Numbered from the stretch's first letter, positions 1-8,573 are shown. The stretch is DNA of 64,000 bases from Stutzerimonas stutzeri (GCF_002890895.1 NZ_POUL01000002.1:186001-250000); one strand, 5' to 3'. Notes: generated by a model from the letters alone, not told the origin. Translations and numbers: made by a program.

Positions 1-433
1 AACGTGACGTTCGCAGCTCATCATCGGGACTGCCGGCGTTGATCAGCAGACTGTCCGGCATGGCCCCGGCCAGCGTTTCCAGGCTCTGCGCGGGAGCGTT
101 CACCACAAACAGGCGCACACCCTGATCATGTAGCTGTTGGGCCTCGTCCAGTAGCTGCTCTGGAGTTTCAGCCGTGACGCGGTCCAGGGTGTAGCTGTGC
201 TTGAGAAAACGACCGGTGCTGTTGCTGTCGGTAATGGCCAGCTCGGCGCCGCTCAAGCCCGCGTCAACCGGCTCAGGTATCACATTCGATAGCAGCGGGC
301 CTGGGTCCGGGCGGTAACCGAGGTAACCGATGCGCGCCGAGAGTTCTGGCCCCGCCGCGCCTGCAGTACTGGCGAAAACGGCGCAGCAGGCAAGGGCGAT
401 CAAGCAACCGGTACGATACAAAAGAGGGCACAT
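1..433 (-). CDS. ABC-type substrate-binding protein, PQQ-alcohol type (partial)
   Basis: The reading frame is open on the minus strand from an ATG at 433 to the window edge, so the C-terminus is missing. The visible 144 residues start with a signal peptide (hydrophobic LIALACCAVFA, then STAGAAGPE) and continue with a type I periplasmic-binding fold start (ARIGYLGYRPDPG). The text resembles the binding proteins that sit in PQQ-dependent alcohol dehydrogenase clusters with an ABC exporter; that assignment is from memory of the family and from context. It is divergent from the cupredoxin gene and shares with it an intergenic region carrying a TACCAAGGTAGTA element at 513-525. Ligand unknown. Confidence 0.7.
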   Translation of the reverse strand, partial: MCPLLYRTGCLIALACCAVFASTAGAAGPELSARIGYLGYRPDPGPLLSNVIPEPVDAGLSGAELAITDSNSTGRFLKHSYTLDRVTAETPEQLLDEAQQLHDQGVRLFVVNAPAQSLETLAGAMPDSLLINAGSPDDELRTSR

Positions 434-512
434 GGACGACTCCTATGGCGTTGCGGTCAGCATAGGAAGCCTATCGGCGCGGGGAAATATGCAGAAAGTA
501 CCAGCTGCTGTG

Positions 513-525
513 TACCAAGGTAGTA
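513..525. promoter_or_regulatory. TACCAA-type box, divergent promoter
   Basis: TACCAAGGTAGTA lies between the partial binding-protein gene (start 433) and the cupredoxin gene (start 586). Its TACCAAGG core matches the boxes upstream of the cytochrome, pedH, exaC and pqqA genes. The core TACC-AA-GGTA is itself an inverted repeat. Binding factor unknown; a LuxR-type regulator of ethanol oxidation is the natural candidate. Confidence 0.45.
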
Positions 526-585
526 AACCGGACCCTGGCAAGCACCTCTAGCATGAAGCCATCCATAACAAAAACGAGAAGCCCC

Positions 586-1023
586 ATGCCTCCATTCAAA
601 GCGCTAACACTTCACCTCTTGCTGATCGCCAGCCTGATCGGCTTCGATCAGGTGCTTGCCGCCGGTGACCTTACCCGTCGTACACAATCGCTGCCCGATC
701 TCAGGTTTGGCTCCGAAGAAAGCGATTACGCGGTTTCCCAGAAGGAATACCAGCTGGAAACCGGCGTCGCCTATCAACTCAAAGTCATCGCCGATGGCCA
801 GAAAGAGTGTGCTTTTCAGGCCCCTGAGTTTTCACAGGCCATCTTCCTGCGCAAGGTCGAGGCCGGCGGAGTGGAGATCAAAGCTGTGACGCTCGTCGAA
901 CTGGAGTTCGAAGAAGCGGGCGAGGCGGAAATTTTCTTCCTGCCGATCAAGCCCGGGCGTTTCCCCTTCTATTGCAAAGGGCTGCAGAACAAGGGCATGG
1001 AAGGGAGCTTCGTGGTCAAGTAG
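586..1023 (+). CDS. secreted cupredoxin-like protein
   Basis: The protein has 145 residues with a signal peptide (LHLLLIASLIGFDQVLAAG) and a small beta-rich domain ending in FPFYCKGLQNKGMEGSFVVK, a cupredoxin-like arrangement with Cys, then Met near the C-terminus. Only a Cys and a Met of a type-1 copper set are evident; a His before the Cys is not in the usual place, so copper binding is unproven. I chose ATG 586 because GAGAAG precedes it and the signal peptide then begins normally; an in-frame ATG at 553 would add 11 residues. It lies directly upstream of the PedS2-like kinase, so it may work in the periplasm with the alcohol oxidation system. Confidence 0.65.
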   Translation: MPPFKALTLHLLLIASLIGFDQVLAAGDLTRRTQSLPDLRFGSEESDYAVSQKEYQLETGVAYQLKVIADGQKECAFQAPEFSQAIFLRKVEAGGVEIKAVTLVELEFEEAGEAEIFFLPIKPGRFPFYCKGLQNKGMEGSFVVK

Positions 1024-1059
1024 CACAGCAACCTGCTGCTCTTGAAGCGGACATTGAAC

Positions 1060-2343
1060 ATGTCAGCACTCTGGCGTATCAGCCTGCTGGTCTCGCTGTT
1101 TTTTAGCCTGGTTGCGGCCGTCTGCTTGGCCGTACTGCTGCGTCAGGCGAGCCAAGACGTAGGCCGTGAACTGGCTGCGGCGGGTGCCGTACTTAGCTAT
1201 CTCGGCGATATAGCGGAACGCGATCCCGCTGCACTCCAACCTGAGCTGACGCGTCATTTGCGGCATGTGCAGGTTCGCTGGTTGGGCCCGGGCGTTCCGA
1301 GCCGTGAGATCCGCCCACAGCGAAGCACCTTGCTCGAGACCCTGTTGTATCCCGCCGAGTTGCCCGCGCCCCTGACAGTACAGATGCCTGAAGGTCGGAC
1401 CTTGCAATTGAGCGTAGACCCACGAGACGAAATCGAGGAGGTAGAGGATTCGCTGGTACAGCTATTGGTATGGTTTGGCAGTGCGTTATTGCTGAGCCTG
1501 CTGGCGATCCGGTGGGCTGTCCGGCCGGCGCTCGGCGTGCTGAACGAATTGCTTGCAGCCTTTGGCCAAGTTTCCCAAGGCCGCCTCGATACGCGTCTGC
1601 CGAGCCACTCCCTGCTGGAGGCAGGGCAGCTCTCCGGGCATTTCAACCGCATGGTCAGCGCCTTGGAGTACACCCGGCAGGAAAACGATGACCTGACGCG
1701 CTCGTTGCTGGAGCTGCAGGAGCGGGAGCGCACACAGCTTGCTCAGGCGCTGCATGACGACCTTGGACAATACCTGGCCGGTATCCGCGCCCAGGCCTGC
1801 CTGCTACAGGCGATAAAAGACCAGCCGCAGCTCGTCAGCACAACGGCACGCACTCTGGATGATCACTGTGAACAGTTGCAGGACGGTTTTCGCAGGCTGA
1901 CGCGCGAGCTCTATCCCGTGATGCTCGACCATTTGGAGTTGCCTGAAGCAATACAGTTGCTGGCCGAGCAGTGGCAAAGCGCGCAAGGGATCGAGCTGCG
2001 CGTGCAGATCGACCGGCGCATTCCTTGTCTTCCGCTGAGCAAGAAAGAACAGCTGTACCGGTTGCTGCAGGAATCGCTCACAAACGTGGCCAAGCATGCC
2101 TGCGCCAGCTTCGTGTTCATCCGCCTGCGCATGAACGGCGGTCGACTGAGGCTGCTTGTCCGTGACAATGGCCACGGCCACGGCGCACCCGGACGGCCGG
2201 GCATTGGCCTGCGCTCGATGCATGAGCGTGCGCGGGCGCTGGATGGCCGGTTGATCGCGTGCAGGCGAGTAGGTTACGGCTGGGTGGTTTATCTGGACAT
2301 TCCGATCAGGGAGTCATGCTCCAATGAAGATCCTTCTCGTTGA
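1060..2343 (+). CDS. pedS2: membrane sensor histidine kinase, PedS2-like
   Basis: About 427 residues: TM1 (9-27), a periplasmic domain of about 100 residues, TM2 (about 132-150), HAMP (150-203), a HisKA_3 dimerisation domain with phospho-acceptor His232 in QALHDDLGQ, and an HATPase domain (VRDNGHGHG, then GIGLRSMHERA). Position next to a NarL-type regulator and upstream of a pentapeptide gene and a quinoprotein dehydrogenase mirrors P. putida PedS2/PedR2, which controls the calcium/lanthanide switch between PedE and PedH. The periplasmic domain ends in a strongly acidic stretch (residues 120-130, DPRDEIEEVED) next to TM2. ATG 1060 is preferred; a TTG at 1042 would extend it by six residues. 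Its last 20 bases overlap the response regulator gene. Confidence 0.82.
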   Translation: MSALWRISLLVSLFFSLVAAVCLAVLLRQASQDVGRELAAAGAVLSYLGDIAERDPAALQPELTRHLRHVQVRWLGPGVPSREIRPQRSTLLETLLYPAELPAPLTVQMPEGRTLQLSVDPRDEIEEVEDSLVQLLVWFGSALLLSLLAIRWAVRPALGVLNELLAAFGQVSQGRLDTRLPSHSLLEAGQLSGHFNRMVSALEYTRQENDDLTRSLLELQERERTQLAQALHDDLGQYLAGIRAQACLLQAIKDQPQLVSTTARTLDDHCEQLQDGFRRLTRELYPVMLDHLELPEAIQLLAEQWQSAQGIELRVQIDRRIPCLPLSKKEQLYRLLQESLTNVAKHACASFVFIRLRMNGGRLRLLVRDNGHGHGAPGRPGIGLRSMHERARALDGRLIACRRVGYGWVVYLDIPIRESCSNEDPSR

Positions 2344-2977
2344 CGATCACGCTGTGGTCCGCCAGGGCTACGCTGCGCTGCTACGCGCCTTGCTACCCGA
2401 AGTTCAGGTCATTGAGGCCTGCGACGGCGAGGAGGCCCTGGCCAAAGCTCAGGAGGCTTCCCCAAGTCTGGTGATCATGGATGTGGGGCTACCCGGCATC
2501 AGCGGCGTCGAAACCACCCGGCGTCTGTTGCAGCGGCTGCCACAACTGCGCGTGCTGTTCTTTAGCATGCACGACGAACTGCCCCTGGTACGACAGGCAC
2601 TGGATGCCGGGGCCGCCGGCTATATCACCAAGAGTTCGTCGCCGGATGTGTTGCTGGATGCGGTACGCCGAACCTTGGCTGGTTATGCCTATATCGAACA
2701 GCCGCTGGCCACTCAATTGGCACGCAACCCGGCGACTGCCAATGCGCTGGATCCACGTTTGCAAGGGATGACCCAGCGTGAATTTGAAATCTTCGTGATG
2801 CTCGCCAAGGGCACCCCAACGAGGCTGATCGCCGAACGGCTTTGCATCAGTGGCAAGACGGTTTCCAACTACCTGACGCTACTCAAGAGCAAGCTGCAGG
2901 TCAGCTCCCATGCCGAGCTGGTTCATCTGGCCATCGATACCGGTATTCTGCGGCTGGGTGATCGTGCAGCCGGTTAG
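2324..2977 (+). CDS. pedR2: NarL/LuxR-type response regulator, PedR2-like
   Basis: This 217-residue protein has a receiver domain (LLVDDHAVVRQG, phospho-acceptor Asp53 in IMDVGLPG, Lys in YITKSS) followed by a LuxR-type helix-turn-helix (LTQREFEIFVMLAKG-like start and GKTVSNYLTLLKSKL recognition region). It starts inside the kinase gene with a 20-base overlap, which indicates a translationally coupled pair. Homologues are PedR2 in P. putida and ExaE/EraR in P. aeruginosa, activators of the quinoprotein ethanol dehydrogenase. It is the best local candidate for binding the CTACCAA boxes at the alcohol and pqq promoters. Confidence 0.85.
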   Translation: MKILLVDDHAVVRQGYAALLRALLPEVQVIEACDGEEALAKAQEASPSLVIMDVGLPGISGVETTRRLLQRLPQLRVLFFSMHDELPLVRQALDAGAAGYITKSSSPDVLLDAVRRTLAGYAYIEQPLATQLARNPATANALDPRLQGMTQREFEIFVMLAKGTPTRLIAERLCISGKTVSNYLTLLKSKLQVSSHAELVHLAIDTGILRLGDRAAG

Positions 2978-3177
2978 CTCGGTAGGCCGGGGTTTGATGA
3001 CGTCGCCTTTGTCGGCGGCAGTGCGAACTGACGGCTCTTTGTGCAAAACGTTGGGCATCGCAGCTTGTCAGATGCTGACCCTCGTGGCGTCGTGTCTGAA
3101 CGTTGATACTGCACACGCAACGGTTGCAATCGAGCAAGGGTCCTGAACGCGTTACGTCCCCATATAGGCAGATAACC

Positions 3178-3495
3178 ATGATCAAAGTCAGCGTGATGTA
3201 CCCCAACACCCCCGGCGCGAGGTTCGATCACGATTACTACCGCGACAAGCACCTACCGCTTCTCAAGGCCCGCATGGGCGATGCCTGCCTTTACTACACC
3301 ATTGATAAGGCCATCTGCGGACGCACTCCTGACGAACCGGCGCCGTATGTCGCGATGTGTCACATTTTTAGCGATTCGTTAGAGGCTTTCCAAGCTGGCA
3401 TTGCTCCGCATGCCGAAGAGATCGTGGCCGACATTGCCAACTACACCGACCTGACGCCGGTCCGGCAGATCAGTGAGGTAGTGGTCGGGCACTGA
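3178..3495 (+). CDS. EthD family protein
   Basis: A 105-residue protein beginning MIKVSVMYPNTPGARFDHDYYRDKHLPLL, the typical EthD/dimeric alpha-beta barrel start with the Y-x-D-KH element. It ends TPVRQISEVVVGH. EthD-type proteins are small dimeric ferredoxin-like folds linked to oxidative degradation; the exact role here is unknown. I use ATG 3178 rather than the earlier in-frame ATG at 3103, because homology to the family begins there and AGGCAG precedes it. Its 3' end overlaps the convergent diguanylate cyclase gene by 26 bases. Confidence 0.75.
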   Translation: MIKVSVMYPNTPGARFDHDYYRDKHLPLLKARMGDACLYYTIDKAICGRTPDEPAPYVAMCHIFSDSLEAFQAGIAPHAEEIVADIANYTDLTPVRQISEVVVGH

Positions 3496-5155
3496 CCGCT
3501 GCGTCGATCAACTCGGGCATCGCCATAACCTGGTTCCGCCCGTTGCCCTTGGCCAGATAAAGCTGCCTGTCGGCCTGCTGCATGAGGCCGTCCAGGTCGC
3601 TGGCTTGCGATGGGCAGTGCGCTACGCCGATCGACATGGTCAGCTGCAGAGGTCCTGCACGCGTTTCCAGCGGTTGAGCCGCGAATTGCCGACAGAGTCG
3701 CGTCAGCTTTGCCAAGGCTTCTGTCGGCTGCGTGCGCGGCAACATCAGCAAAAACTCCTCGCCGCCGATACGAAATGCCGCATCGGTGTTGCGCAGTTCG
3801 CCCAATAGAAATGCCGCCACGCCCTTCAAGGCATCGTCTCCCACCCCGTGGCCGTGGGTATCGTTCAGCAGCTTGAAATGGTCAAGGTCAACCATGGCCA
3901 AGGTGATGGCTGCGTTATCACGCTGCGCTCGAGCCAGTTCACGGGCAAAGAAATCATCCAGGTAACGGCGGTTGTAGAGCCCCGTCAGCGGGTCGCGCAG
4001 TGCCTGATTTTGCAGGGTTTCATGCAAGTCCGAGATGGTCGCCAACTGCTGCTTGCTCAACGCCAGCGCTTCGGCCAACTGCTGCTGGCTGCGCTGAAAC
4101 TCTGTGATATCGCGCAGGTAGAGCATCTGGCCTAGGGTCACCGGTCCTTCCCGTGTTGTGCGTGAGATTGTCTGAACACGCACCTCGAAGTGCTGTTTTC
4201 GTGCGGCAACGCTTAAAAGCTGGGGTGACTCTTCCAGCACCGACCGTTGCGATATGCCGTCCAGCATTTCGCCTATGTATGGCCATTGCGAAAGGGCGCG
4301 GCCATGCCAGTCCTTCTTCAGATTTGCCATGCGAAGTGCGGCTGGGTTGGCCTCGATAACACGGCGTTGCGGATCGATCACCAGCACCGGGTCGATCAAT
4401 GCGTCGAGCAGCAAGTGGCGCGCCACCGGTAACAGATCGAACAGACGCAGCCCGCTGATTAACCAGCCAAAGCCGGCGATGGTTAATGCGAAGCTGAATG
4501 GCGTCGGATCAAAGCCGAACACTGTCCAATCGAACGCGACATAACTGATATTGGCGCCCCATGGGATCGTAGTCAGCACCAGGAACACCAGGTAGTGCCG
4601 TCGATGGAGGCCGCTGCTGAGGGCGGCTGCGCGCAGCGTGATACCCATGCAGAAAATCATGAAGGGGTAGCCGTAAGCTGCTGCCAGATAGAACAGCGCC
4701 CCGTGCTGATAGGCAATCGGAGCGTTTGGCGCTGATGAAATTGGCGCGCTCGCCGCACCGTAAAACAGGAGATGCCAGGGATTACTCAGTGCCAACAACC
4801 AGAACACCACTGGCATTGCCATCAAGGCCGTAATGGTGAGCGGTCTGAGGGGGCTGCGAATACTGTTGACGTATTGCCAGAGAAACACCGACCAGAACGT
4901 CGGGACGCCGAGAATGGCGGGCCAAGCCATGCCTGCCCAGAACATCTTGCAACTCTGCTGGTGGACACTCATTTCCAAGGCAGCGGCGCCGAGCCACCAG
5001 AGGATGGCCAGATGCATCAGCGTGAAAGCGGAACTGCCGGCGAATTGCGGCTGATGACGGACCCAGCGTGCCAATACCGCGACGCCCAGCCCGACTAGCA
5101 GCGTCATCAGCACCGGAGCTGAAAAACTCCAGCCTGAATTCAAACAGGCCGACAT
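3470..5155 (-). CDS. membrane diguanylate cyclase (7TM-PAS-GGDEF)
   Basis: The protein has 561 residues. Residues about 10-235 hold seven or so membrane helices resembling the N-terminal histidine-kinase 7TM region, followed by a PAS domain (ALIDPVLVIDPQRRVIEANPAAL), a short coiled coil, and a GGDEF domain starting RDPLTGLYNRRYLDDFF with active-site motif RIGGEEF. An RNTD five residues before GGEEF fits the inhibitory I-site RxxD. It should therefore make c-di-GMP and be subject to product inhibition. ATG 5155 with AGAGGA upstream is preferred to a TTG at 5173. Signal unknown. The neighbours give no clear functional link. Confidence 0.88.
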   Translation of the reverse strand: MSACLNSGWSFSAPVLMTLLVGLGVAVLARWVRHQPQFAGSSAFTLMHLAILWWLGAAALEMSVHQQSCKMFWAGMAWPAILGVPTFWSVFLWQYVNSIRSPLRPLTITALMAMPVVFWLLALSNPWHLLFYGAASAPISSAPNAPIAYQHGALFYLAAAYGYPFMIFCMGITLRAAALSSGLHRRHYLVFLVLTTIPWGANISYVAFDWTVFGFDPTPFSFALTIAGFGWLISGLRLFDLLPVARHLLLDALIDPVLVIDPQRRVIEANPAALRMANLKKDWHGRALSQWPYIGEMLDGISQRSVLEESPQLLSVAARKQHFEVRVQTISRTTREGPVTLGQMLYLRDITEFQRSQQQLAEALALSKQQLATISDLHETLQNQALRDPLTGLYNRRYLDDFFARELARAQRDNAAITLAMVDLDHFKLLNDTHGHGVGDDALKGVAAFLLGELRNTDAAFRIGGEEFLLMLPRTQPTEALAKLTRLCRQFAAQPLETRAGPLQLTMSIGVAHCPSQASDLDGLMQQADRQLYLAKGNGRNQVMAMPELIDAAVSARPLPH

Positions 5156-5368
5156 CGGGCCGTCCTCTGGCAATTCGATAGGTGTGTGGGAGCGCTAATT
5201 TGGTGGGTGAAGATACCTCAAAGCGCTGGGTCTGACATGAAAGTTTGTAGTGGCGTTGGGCCTGTCTTGCCGGGTTGGTTACTCGGTAGAGGAAACCGGC
5301 GCTGAACTAACAGCGGCTGGATTCTTCATAACTTCTGAATCCTTCAGCAATGGAGCAACACGCGCCAT

Positions 5369-6364
5369 ATGGTTTTTCTTGTTTTGGGAATTGTGCTTTT
5401 TCTGATTACAGCGATGGATATCATCAAAACCACCCTGTCGACGCGAGGCGGTGGGCCGATCACCAACGCGGTTTCCAAGATGGTATGGCACTGCTTCTTC
5501 AGCGCTGCGGGACGGCGAGGGGAGTCCCGGCTGCTGGAGTATGCCGGGCAATGCGTGCTGCTGCTGGCGCTACTCACCTGGATCGCCAGTCTATGGCTCA
5601 GCCTGTTTTTGATGCTCGCGTCGGATCCAGGCGCGGTGGTTAATGACACTACCAAGCTCATCGCGGACAGGTGGGAGACGTTTTATTACGCAGGCTTCAC
5701 GTTATCGACGCTAGGCGTCGGGGACTTCTCCGCATCCGCCGATGGCTGGCGGGTACTGACCAGTGCCGCAGCCTTCTGCGGGCTGACCTTCATCACGGCT
5801 GCGATCACCTACATCGTTCCGGTACTGTCGGCTGTCAGCCTGCAAAACCAGCTGAGTCTGCTCATCAGCAGCATGGGCCGGACGCCGCAGGAAATCCTCG
5901 TCAACAGTTGGAACGGGTCTGATTTTTCGCGCTTTTACGACAACGCCAGCGACATACGGCAGATGCTGGTTGAGCACACTCTTAATCATCACGCCTATCC
6001 GGTGATTCGTTGCTTTCATAACAAGCAGGCGGAGAAAAACGTCATACCTGCCGTGGCGACCTTGCACGAGGTGTTGCAGTTGCTCGAAGGGGTCGCTGGA
6101 GAGGTGCCGCAAGATACGCTGAAGCACAAAATGCTCGTTTCAGCGTTGGACCAGCATCTCGAGATGCAACGTGCCAATTACCTCGGCCGCGTAGATAGCC
6201 ACGCCAAGGCTCCGGTCATGGATCTCGCGTCACTTGGAGAAGCCGGAATACCGCTTAGATCGAACCAGGACCACGTGCTCGACGCACCCGAGCGGCGCCG
6301 TTTGTTGGGCGCGTTACTGGCCGCCGACGGCTGGGGATGGCACCACGTGTACCGGAGCCGTTGA
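5369..6364 (+). CDS. two-TM potassium-channel-like protein
   Basis: A 331-residue membrane protein: helix at 1-17, helix around 62-85, a pore loop with filter-like TLSTLGVGDF (residues 111-120), an inner helix around 128-155, then a soluble C-terminal region of about 175 residues. The pore resembles Ion_trans_2 channels, but the filter reads TLGVGD instead of the canonical TVGYGD, so potassium selectivity is not assured. The C-terminal domain is not recognised; it has no obvious RCK motif. It stands alone between a divergent cyclase gene and a convergent DUF421 gene. Confidence 0.7.
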   Translation: MVFLVLGIVLFLITAMDIIKTTLSTRGGGPITNAVSKMVWHCFFSAAGRRGESRLLEYAGQCVLLLALLTWIASLWLSLFLMLASDPGAVVNDTTKLIADRWETFYYAGFTLSTLGVGDFSASADGWRVLTSAAAFCGLTFITAAITYIVPVLSAVSLQNQLSLLISSMGRTPQEILVNSWNGSDFSRFYDNASDIRQMLVEHTLNHHAYPVIRCFHNKQAEKNVIPAVATLHEVLQLLEGVAGEVPQDTLKHKMLVSALDQHLEMQRANYLGRVDSHAKAPVMDLASLGEAGIPLRSNQDHVLDAPERRRLLGALLAADGWGWHHVYRSR

Positions 6365-6380
6365 CGGCCAGTGTGTTCGC

Positions 6381-6977
6381 CTAAAGCTCGACGTCTCTAG
6401 GACCCGGCGTCATGACACCGGATAGGCTCGAGCGCTGGCTGCCGGAACCTTGGCTGATCACACTGAAGCTGCCATCTGTTTCCAGAACGACCGCTTCAAC
6501 GTCATCGATGGAAGAAGATCCGCTGGATCGTATCGCCGAGCGAACTTCTTCTTCAGTTACCCGAGCCACCCGCATCGCACTGCTGAGCATCTGCCCTTGA
6601 TACAGCAGCAGTGCTGGTTCGCCGGTGACGAGCTTGCGTACCCAACCAACTCTGACGCTGGACCATGTGACCAGATACTGCAAACCGATCAGAAGCGCTA
6701 AAGCCAAGGTGCCTTCGGCGAGCGATACATCGCGGTTCAGCAAAATGGTAGCGAAGGTCGACCCCAGAGCTACTGTGACGATCAGGTCGAATGCGTTCAT
6801 CTTGGAGAGCGTGCGGCGACCGGAAATACGTAGCAGCACGATCAGGTTTATATAAGCCAGGATGCCAATGACCAGGGTTCGGACCAGTGTCGACCAGCCG
6901 CTGAAAAACATGCCTTCCACATCTATATCCTCAAGAGTCGGTTCTTGATAGACGCCTCTGAGATAGATGGGTTGCAC
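6381..6977 (-). CDS. DUF421 (YcaP/YetF-like) membrane protein
   Basis: A protein of up to 198 residues with three N-terminal membrane helices (about 30-110) and a soluble domain containing GEPALLLYQGQML and RVTEEEVRSAIRSSG, which is the typical layout of the DUF421 family. The family is widespread but without a firm function. The longest frame starts at a GTG (6977); an ATG at 6911 (MFFSGWSTLVRTL) matches where family members usually begin, so the true start may be 66 bases downstream. It converges on the ion-channel gene with 16 bases between stops. Confidence 0.72.
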   Translation of the reverse strand: MQPIYLRGVYQEPTLEDIDVEGMFFSGWSTLVRTLVIGILAYINLIVLLRISGRRTLSKMNAFDLIVTVALGSTFATILLNRDVSLAEGTLALALLIGLQYLVTWSSVRVGWVRKLVTGEPALLLYQGQMLSSAMRVARVTEEEVRSAIRSSGSSSIDDVEAVVLETDGSFSVISQGSGSQRSSLSGVMTPGPRDVEL

Positions 6978-7026
6978 GCTCGGTACGATGAGTGCACAGA
7001 AGCGGCTGCGTCAGCCGGTCGCCGTG

Positions 7027-7671
7027 TCAGCGCTTTAGCTGCATTCCAGCAACAATCCGGTCTTCAAAAACACCTTCGTCATCGCCACTCAGGGCGAGGA
7101 AGACCATGAGTGCGGCGTAGGCATCATTCGCCGCATAAAGCCTTTGCGCATCCGTAAGTGAGCGATTGCTCCAATTCGAGGTGGATACGCTACGTGACTT
7201 GCTCACCCGGGAGCCCAATACGGCCGCAACCGCCCCGCGCAGCCCGACCTGTCCCTTTTTGCCTTGGTAGCGCAGGGTTGTGCCCAGATCGATGAAATAC
7301 CGCATTTCGATACCCAGGCGGTTGCGTAAACGGCTGCGGTCGGTGCTCAGCCCGAACCCCACTTTCAACACCCGATCTGACTGGAGCACTGCACTGACGG
7401 CTTCGCTACAGCCATCCGAGCCAACCTTGAACAGGTAGGCTTTCTCGGGGCTGGCAAACTGAATCAAATGCGGCCCCGTCGATACTTCACCCACCTTGAA
7501 GGTGGGTTTGGATTCGGTATCGAAGCCGACCTGCGGCCAGCCGAGCAGCTCTTCCTTGGCTTGGCTGAACGCTGCGGGGGTTTCGGGTGTGATGATCTGA
7601 TCGAGATGAAGGCCATCGAAGCGGGGCAGGGCATCCAATTCGACGACCTGCGGAATACGGATGAGGGGCAT
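7027..7671 (-). CDS. DEDD-type 3'-5' exonuclease domain protein
   Basis: A 214-residue single-domain protein with the RNase D/WRN-type exonuclease layout: GFDTESKPTF (first Asp and Glu), a middle segment VLKVGFGLSTDRSRLRNRLG, and LYAANDAYAALMVF (final Y-x3-D). No HRDC domain is present, so it is shorter than RNase D. I chose ATG 7671; the longer frame to 7842 would overlap the pentapeptide gene and starts with text unlike the family. Substrate (RNA or DNA) cannot be told. It follows the pentapeptide gene on the same strand after about 106 bases. Confidence 0.75.
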   Translation of the reverse strand: MPLIRIPQVVELDALPRFDGLHLDQIITPETPAAFSQAKEELLGWPQVGFDTESKPTFKVGEVSTGPHLIQFASPEKAYLFKVGSDGCSEAVSAVLQSDRVLKVGFGLSTDRSRLRNRLGIEMRYFIDLGTTLRYQGKKGQVGLRGAVAAVLGSRVSKSRSVSTSNWSNRSLTDAQRLYAANDAYAALMVFLALSGDDEGVFEDRIVAGMQLKR

Positions 7672-7777
7672 GAGGGGTTCCGGCAAGCGCTGACAAGAGC
7701 AGCGGGGTGCAGTGGCGTCGTTGATGCAGGCGAGACTAGCGCACAACGCGCCCAGACGCATATTTGATGCGTATCCC

Positions 7778-8428
7778 TCACTTCTCCCAATCCATAGGGC
7801 AATCGATACAGCTATCCATATTGGTACCTTGAAAGGTTGCATAGTGCCGGCGCGCGCCAGTCAGGGTGGCCTCTGCGAGGTTGGCATCGTTGAACTTGCC
7901 TTCTTGTAGGTTCGCGTCGGTCAACGTGGCGCGTGCAAGATCGGCCTTGCTCAGCCAGGTCATTTCAAGGTTGGCGGCGGTTAGATTTGCGCCCTGCATT
8001 TTCGCCCCGCTCAAACGAGCAAACTCGAGATTTGCCGCGGTCAGGTCAGCCCCGTTGAAACGTGCGGCCTGAGCGAACAGGCCCCATCCCTGAATCGCCA
8101 CCAGGTGGGCATTGGTGAGGTTCGCCACCCGCAGGTTGGCTTGTTGCAGGCTGGCGCGGGTGAGGGTCGCGCCGGTCAGGTCAGCCTTTTCCAGATTAGC
8201 CAGATCGAGATTCGCATGACGCAGGTTGGCACCTGCCAGATTGGCACCGCCTAGGTCCATCTTGCGCATGTCCTGATTGCTCAGGTCGGCATTACGTAGG
8301 TCGGCGTTGGGGCATCTGCTTTCTGGCTGGATGACGCAGCCATTGATGATGGTTGGCTGATCGTCGTCAGCGAGCAACGAGGTGCTGGCGAGCAATGCAA
8401 GGGGCAGCAAAAGAAGAATCGGGTTCAT
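7778..8428 (-). CDS. secreted pentapeptide-repeat protein
   Basis: 216 residues: signal peptide (ILLLLPLALLASTSLLADD), then from about residue 39 tandem A(D/N)Lxx repeats (ADLRNADLSNQDM, GANLAGANLRHANL and so on) predicted to form a right-handed quadrilateral beta helix, ending in a Cys pair (CIDCPMDWEK). A pentapeptide protein occupies the same place beside pedE in P. putida. It lies downstream of the PedE-like gene on the same strand with about 145 bases and a strong hairpin between them. Export to the periplasm, where the quinoprotein acts, is likely; function unknown. Confidence 0.85.
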   Translation of the reverse strand: MNPILLLLPLALLASTSLLADDDQPTIINGCVIQPESRCPNADLRNADLSNQDMRKMDLGGANLAGANLRHANLDLANLEKADLTGATLTRASLQQANLRVANLTNAHLVAIQGWGLFAQAARFNGADLTAANLEFARLSGAKMQGANLTAANLEMTWLSKADLARATLTDANLQEGKFNDANLAEATLTGARRHYATFQGTNMDSCIDCPMDWEK

Positions 8429-8541
8429 GACAGCTCCGTATTTGAAGGGGGATGGACAGCTGATGTGTGACGGCTCGATGAACCGGAGAGCGCCAACCCT
8501 TGCGGTTCAACCGAGTTGGCAACGCCAGCTGTCCAGCGCGG

Positions 8542-8570
8542 GAGGCTGCGCCGCATCACGGCGCAGCCTC
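8542..8570 (-). repeat. 12-bp perfect hairpin after pedE
   Basis: Arms GAGGCTGCGCCG and CGGCGCAGCCTC enclose a 5-base loop directly after the stop codon of the quinoprotein dehydrogenase gene. No T-tract follows on either strand, so it may be an mRNA-stabilising 3' structure or a weak terminator before the pentapeptide gene. Confidence 0.6.
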
Positions 8571-8573
8571 GAC

